This document shows positions 13,718 to 14,207 of a stretch of DNA of 14,207 nt, piece after piece. Source of the stretch: SIG565 sp045656145 (lineage in GTDB: Bacteria > Bacillota > Clostridia > Oscillospirales > Acutalibacteraceae); assembly GCA_045656145.1 (NCBI GenBank), contig JAZOQP010000035.1, positions 1 to 14,207 on the forward strand, in the 5' to 3' direction. A model generated the notes under the pieces. The model was not told where the DNA came from. It did no database searches and worked only from the letters and a program-made list of their open reading frames with translations. Position 1 is the stretch's first letter; the number at the start of each line of letters is the position of its first letter. The position numbers were made by a program, and so were the translations under genes.

Positions 13718-14206
13718 TTATTTCACAATTTTGAAGGTATTACCCTCGGCTGTGAAATATTTATCAATTTCACTCACGTAGTCATCCTTTAAGGTTTTGT
13801 CCCCAAAGATTTTTGCGTTACTGGTTTCTAAAAATTGGTTATTCTTTAAAATCATATTTGCCTTATTTGATTCAGGGGTACTGATACCAAGGCATCCTTT
13901 TCTGGAGCGATCGAATATATTGTTTTCAATATAAAGCGGTTTTACGTGAATATTTGTATAATTTCCGTTTGCATCCTGTTCGCCTTCAGCATCATATTTA
14001 AAGTGGTTATAAACATGCTTATCAGGGCGGTCAAGACTTCCCCAACCCCAACCTGTATAACGGCAGATATTTCCTCTTACATATACATCGTTATATGTCC
14101 AGGTTCCGCTTGGTGCTTTTTCCTGGTTAGCAACACTTCGGCACGAAAAGGCTTCTATGTCATATGTATTATATTCTAAAAGATTATTCTCATAATGTAT
14201 ATTAGT
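13718..14206 (-). CDS. C-terminal part of a probable right-handed beta-helix protein (truncated by the window edge)
   Basis: An open frame of 162 codons ending in TAA at 13718-13720 and open at the window's right edge, so the N-terminus is missing. It has the repeated short strands and Asn ladders of parallel beta-helix proteins: IHYENNLLEYNTYDIE, VYVRGNICRYTGWGWG, LYIENNIFDRSRKGCLGIST and LKNNQFLETSNAKIFG. Such proteins are often secreted polysaccharide-binding or polysaccharide-cleaving enzymes, but no catalytic motif is visible in this part. It reads in the same direction as DegV, separated by a hairpin. Confidence 0.72.
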   Translation of the reverse strand, partial: TNIHYENNLLEYNTYDIEAFSCRSVANQEKAPSGTWTYNDVYVRGNICRYTGWGWGSLDRPDKHVYNHFKYDAEGEQDANGNYTNIHVKPLYIENNIFDRSRKGCLGISTPESNKANMILKNNQFLETSNAKIFGDKTLKDDYVSEIDKYFTAEGNTFKIVK

Positions 14207-14207
14207 A

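Noticed and set aside
13946..14179. Open frame of 77 codons on the plus strand
   Set aside because: Antisense to the beta-helix protein frame, which is open for 162 codons with the expected repeat pattern.

Overview
The window looks like part of a chromosome from an anaerobic, low-GC Firmicute of the Clostridia type. The main reasons are strong AGGAGG-type ribosome binding sites, sigma-A-like promoters, a DegV protein, paired half-size ChrA proteins, and a flavodiiron protein with rubredoxin. No RNA gene, CRISPR array, integrase or transposase was found. The species cannot be named from this sequence.

Left part (1 to about 4,760). This stretch is visibly more AT-rich than the rest. It holds small envelope proteins of unknown function: a two-helix membrane protein (133-687), a lipoprotein (760-1752), a second lipoprotein on the other strand (1925-2677), a two-helix protein with an N-terminal beta-rich domain (2918-3607), and two tandem paralogous two-helix proteins (3645-4097 and 4218-4679). 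Degenerate copies of a dispersed inverted repeat (core like GACAGGGGACGGTTCTCTGTCC) follow the stop codons of three of these genes. The block looks like an accessory or recently rearranged segment.

Middle part (4,777-10,222). A Cu,Zn superoxide dismutase-like gene with no signal peptide diverges from a small DUF3892 gene. Next is a tight four-gene operon on the minus strand. In transcription order it encodes a PIG-L deacetylase, a divergent NagB-like isomerase/deaminase, a PfkB sugar kinase and a class II ketose-bisphosphate aldolase. An AraC-family regulator is divergently transcribed upstream. Together they outline a catabolic route: N-acetylated sugar, then amino sugar, then ketose phosphate, then kinase and aldolase products. 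The logic is that of the Aga pathway, but with unrelated enzymes for the first steps. The AraC/operon intergenic region carries two promoters facing each other with overlapping -10 boxes in a perfect palindrome. Two GTGCA half-sites 21 bp apart abut the operon's -35.

Right part (10,241-14,207, all minus strand). Two half-size ChrA proteins, an FprA-type flavodiiron protein and a rubredoxin (10241-10399) form an apparent operon behind an extended -10 promoter. FprA and rubredoxin are the usual pair for reducing O2 or NO. Upstream lie a DegV-family lipid-binding protein and the C-terminal 162 residues of a probable beta-helix protein that runs off the window. Strong hairpins separate most transcription units.
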